Both the position numbers and the translations under genes were made by a program. DNA of 7,120 bases, taken from assembly GCA_031264875.1 (NCBI GenBank), contig JAISDK010000222.1, positions 1 to 7,120 of the forward strand, read 5' to 3'. Position 1 is the first letter of the stretch; every line of letters starts with the position of its first letter. A model generated the notes under the pieces. That model was not told the DNA's origin and ran no database searches. It worked only from the letters and a program-made list of their open reading frames with translations. Of this stretch, positions 5,244 through 7,120 are shown in pieces. The DNA comes from Prevotellaceae bacterium (GTDB taxonomy: Bacteria > Bacteroidota > Bacteroidia > Bacteroidales > UBA932).

Positions 5244-5403
5244 CGCTTAAAAAATAGCGGAAATAAATACTTTTTATCTTATTTACTCACTCACTCATGT
5301 TTTGGTCTTAAAAAGCGGTAGTAATCAGGCTATGACAGGGGCGATGCACTGACTGTCCGGCTGCGGTTTTTACAGGCGCGTGCGGGAATTAAAAATTTTC
5401 GCA

Positions 5404-5411
5404 TACATTTG
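5404..5411 (+). promoter_or_regulatory. Candidate -7 element of rluD
   Basis: TACATTTG matches the TAnnTTTG consensus. No clear TTG is found 17-23 bases upstream, so the -33 half is missing or weak. The leader to the ATG at 5478 would be about 60 bases and AT-rich. Confidence 0.4.
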
Positions 5412-5477
5412 TGAAAAATTAGAGTAAAATTAATACCTGAAAATAAGATTGTTTAATATACGAAACAGAAATTATTT

Positions 5478-6545
5478 ATGGACGCGGAAAATGATAAATT
5501 AATAGGAAACGGCGCTGAGGAACCGGGCGAGATGTATGAGCATTTTCACTTTAATGTTGATAAGGGACAGACTCCGTTGAGGATTGACAGGTTTGTGACA
5601 AACAGGATTGAAAATGCGTCGAGAAACAGGATTCAGGCTGCCGCCAACGCTGATTTTATCCTGGTAAACGGCGAGCCCGTCAAGTCAAGCTACAGGGTTA
5701 AGCCTTTGGACGACATATCTATCGTGATGCCCTTCAGGAGACGGGGAATGGAGCTTGTTGCAGAAAATATCCCTTTAAACATAGTGTATGAAGACGATGA
5801 TGTTATAGTTGTTGACAAGGAGGCGGGAATGGTTGTGCATCCGGGTCATGGAAATTACTGCGGAACGCTGGTAAACGCTCTTCTGTATCATCTGGAACAG
5901 CAGGGTAAACATGCTTTGATAGAAGATGATGAAACGGGAGGACTGCTGGTTCACAGAATAGATAAAAATACGTCGGGACTGCTGGTCGTTGCGAAAAACC
6001 TGACTGCAAATGCCAAACTGGCAAAGCAGTTTTTTTACCATTCTACCAAACGCAAGTACATAGCGCTGGTTTGGGGATCGTTCGATGAAAAAGAGGGTAC
6101 TGTCGATACTTTTATGGGACGCAGCCTGCAGGACAGAATGAAAATGGCGGTGTTCAAGGAAAATGAAAACGAGAACGCAAAACATGCCATAACACATTAC
6201 CGGGTTATCGAAGAGTTTGGTTATGTGACACTGATAGAGTGCCGTCTGGAAACAGGACGAACTCACCAGATTCGTGTACACATGTCGTATATCGGGCATC
6301 CGCTGTTTAATGACGAGCGTTATGGCGGCGACATAATACTTAGAGGTACAACATTTTCGAAATATAAGCAGTTTGTGGAAAACTGTTTTGCTATCCTTCC
6401 GCGTCAGGCTTTACATGCCGCCCTCCTTGGATTTCGACATCCCGCTACGGACAGGGATATGATTTTCGAATCAAAGCTGCCGGCTGATTTGGAAACTGTA
6501 ATAGAACGCTGGAGAAATTATGTGAAAAACAGAACCAATGATTAA
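5478..6545 (+). CDS. rluD: RluA/RluD-family 23S rRNA pseudouridine synthase
   Basis: Converts specific uridines in rRNA to pseudouridine; acts in the cytoplasm during large-subunit assembly. The protein has 355 residues. An S4 RNA-binding domain lies at about 34-95 (RIDRFV...RNRIQAA...VNGEPVKSSYRV). The catalytic domain follows: VVDKEAGMVVHPG (111-123), HRIDKNTSGLLVVAK (159-173) with catalytic Asp162, GRTHQIRVHMSYIGHPLFND (260-279) and RQALHA (309-314). The combination of S4 domain and HRIDKNTSG motif is typical of RluD-type enzymes, but RluA, RluC and RluD cannot be told apart with certainty by eye. It is transcribed alone, divergent from wecC. Its last codon and stop lie in the first unit of a heptamer repeat array. 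Confidence 0.9.
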   Translation: MDAENDKLIGNGAEEPGEMYEHFHFNVDKGQTPLRIDRFVTNRIENASRNRIQAAANADFILVNGEPVKSSYRVKPLDDISIVMPFRRRGMELVAENIPLNIVYEDDDVIVVDKEAGMVVHPGHGNYCGTLVNALLYHLEQQGKHALIEDDETGGLLVHRIDKNTSGLLVVAKNLTANAKLAKQFFYHSTKRKYIALVWGSFDEKEGTVDTFMGRSLQDRMKMAVFKENENENAKHAITHYRVIEEFGYVTLIECRLETGRTHQIRVHMSYIGHPLFNDERYGGDIILRGTTFSKYKQFVENCFAILPRQALHAALLGFRHPATDRDMIFESKLPADLETVIERWRNYVKNRTND

Positions 6546-6658
6546 TGATTAATGGTTAATGATTAATCATTAATGATTAATCATTAATCATTAATCATTA
6601 ACCATTAATCATTAATCATTAATCATTAATCATTAATCATTAATCACTAACTATTAAC
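6537..6658. repeat. Heptamer array forming an 84-bp near-perfect palindrome at the rluD stop
   Basis: Seventeen 7-bp units fill 6540-6658, each an ATTAAT palindrome (or variant) joined by G or C. The first four carry G, most later ones C. Bases 6537-6620 form one palindrome centred at 6578/6579: 31-bp outer arms (6537-6567 and 6590-6620), one C-C mismatch (6568/6589), and a perfect 20-bp core (6569-6588). The single GGTTAAT variant on the left is mirrored by CATTAACC on the right. Stops occur in all frames. It probably serves as the end structure of the rluD transcript. Units beyond 6620 continue the array outside the palindrome and become degenerate (CACTAAC, TATTAAC). Confidence 0.85.
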
Positions 6659-6784
6659 CTGAGTTCGGGATAAGAATAGCACGATAGGGCTTATATATCA
6701 ATAGAAAAGATTTTCCATCCGATAACGAACACCAGTAATTGTCGAGAAATAAACTGACTGAATGACAAACAACAATAATAAGCG

Positions 6785-6885
6785 ATTGTATTGCCATCAG
6801 CTTTAGTATTGCCGTCAGCTTTAGCTGACGGATAAGAAAATGCAAGATGTGCAAAAAGTTCCGTCAGCTAAAGCTGACGGCAATA
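6785..6885 (-). mobile_element. REPIN-like element, copy B (inverted relative to copy A)
   Basis: This matches the reverse complement of copy A: REP hairpin at 6812-6831, core GATAAGAAAATGCA, AGATGTGCAAAAAGTT, and the second REP at 6861-6880. It lacks 19 bases of the core (GGACAAAAGCCCAAAGACA in the copy A complement). It has an extra partial REP at its left end (6785-6806, ending after CAGCTTTAG), followed directly by the complete one. Its right end diverges after CAATA at 6885. The left flank TAAGCG (6779-6784) is shared with copy A, so the true element is slightly longer than the inverted repeats. Confidence 0.65.
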
Positions 6886-6935
6886 TTTTATCACAAGAGA
6901 TTAAGAAAACAGTCAATTTATTTCACAACAATTCC

Positions 6936-6971
6936 CCTCGCTCGGCGTAGTCTCCAGACTACGCCGAGCGA
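6936..6971. repeat. Perfect hairpin repeat, intact relative of 2392-2424
   Basis: CGCTCGGCGTAGTCT (6939-6953) pairs perfectly with 6956-6970 around a two-base CC loop, and T6938-A6971 extends the stem to 16 pairs. The left arm and loop recur at 2392-2415 with one mismatch. With no gene close by and no U-tract, it looks like a dispersed palindromic (REP-like) repeat more than a dedicated terminator. Confidence 0.65.
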
Positions 6972-7024
6972 AGGAAGCCTCTGTCTTTCACCCTGTTTCC
7001 TAACGAGGGTGAGTATAGCTTCGT

Positions 7025-7120
7025 TACCGCCTGATTACATCGACGATGTACCGCCCGATACATCGACGATGTACCGCCCGATACATCGACGATGTACCGC
7101 CCGATACATCGACGATGTAC
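7025..7120. repeat. 23-bp tandem array of odd palindromes, truncated by the window edge
   Basis: Units start at 7036, 7059, 7082 and 7105, each TACATCGACGATGTA followed by a constant CCGCCCGA. A partial, slightly diverged unit end (TACCGCCTGA) precedes them at 7025-7034. TACATCG and CGATGTA are reverse complements around a central A, giving one hairpin or dimer-binding site per unit. Copies are identical apart from the leading edge, so the array is recent or kept homogenised. It continues beyond the window. Confidence 0.85.

Larger units (their letters stand above)
4908..5477. other. 570-bp divergent intergenic region between wecC and rluD
   Basis: No gene is convincing here. The region holds a candidate wecC promoter (5005-5038), an operator-like palindrome (5047-5059), a REPIN-like element (5138-5243), and a rluD -7 element (5404-5411). 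The stretch 5250-5400 shows only a short ACTC-rich run at 5285-5297 and an unremarkable GC-richer patch at 5337-5390. Confidence 0.6.
6546..7120. other. Gene-free repeat island downstream of rluD
   Basis: No coding region is supported over 575 bases. The region holds the heptamer array, REPIN-like copy B, the intact hairpin repeat at 6936-6971, a weak hairpin (TCACCCT at 6988-6994 pairing with AGGGTGA at 7006-7012, 11-base loop) and the 23-bp tandem array. The non-repetitive part, 6659-6778, shows nothing recognisable. Confidence 0.7.

Noticed and set aside
5775..6299. Minus-strand open frame antisense to rluD
   Set aside because: It is entirely opposite the catalytic domain of a conserved pseudouridine synthase and has no family motif.
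6654..6854. Minus-strand open frame of 66 codons through REPIN-like copy B
   Set aside because: It is made largely of repeat sequence and has no similarity to any family I know.
7025..7120. The 23-bp array as a CRISPR array
   Set aside because: The intervening 8 bases are identical in every unit and far too short for spacers; it is a plain tandem repeat.
7036..7120. Coding reading of the 23-bp array
   Set aside because: The unit length is not a multiple of three and the dyad symmetry explains the pattern better; no start or upstream gene signals are present.

Overview
The window looks like chromosome from a member of the Bacteroidota, most likely Bacteroidales. The upstream regions carry TAnnTTTG-type -7 elements, strong Shine-Dalgarno sequences are not obvious, and the small proteins (a DUF6922 protein, and HTH regulators ending in a conserved PIDKIIEL helix) are of types familiar from this phylum. 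No taxonomic marker gene is present, so this is inference.

Left part (1-2348) is an accessory, defence-like or toxin-antitoxin-like block. On the minus strand a DUF6922 protein overlaps the start of an AbiEii-type nucleotidyltransferase that runs off the left edge. Behind them lies a decayed C-terminal piece of a metallophosphoesterase. On the plus strand, from a promoter near 650 with two operator-like palindromes just upstream, runs a tightly packed operon: a 43-residue internally deleted regulator copy, two full-length paralogous XRE-type regulators, an MntA-type minimal nucleotidyltransferase and a HepT-type toxin. The three regulator copies share the same N-terminal start and C-terminal helix, but that helix carries 2, 1 and 0 copies of a seven-residue insert.

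Middle part (2349-4907): an intergenic region holding a decayed hairpin repeat and a 40-bp perfect palindrome built of 9-bp units separates hepT from the convergent wecC-wecB pair. These two genes overlap by ATGA and encode the two steps from UDP-GlcNAc to UDP-ManNAcA, a precursor for surface polysaccharide.

Right part (4908-7120): a 570-bp divergent intergenic region with a 106-bp REPIN-like element, then an RluA/RluD-family 23S rRNA pseudouridine synthase gene whose stop codon lies inside a 17-unit heptamer array that forms an 84-bp near-perfect palindrome. Beyond it is a gene-free repeat island: a second, inverted REPIN-like copy, a 15-bp-stem hairpin repeat (the intact relative of the decayed copy at 2392), and a 23-bp tandem array of odd palindromes that continues past the right edge.

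The best candidates for something undescribed are the three-copy regulator set with its microprotein member and coiled-coil length ladder in front of MntA-HepT, and the unusual concentration of self-complementary repeats around rluD.
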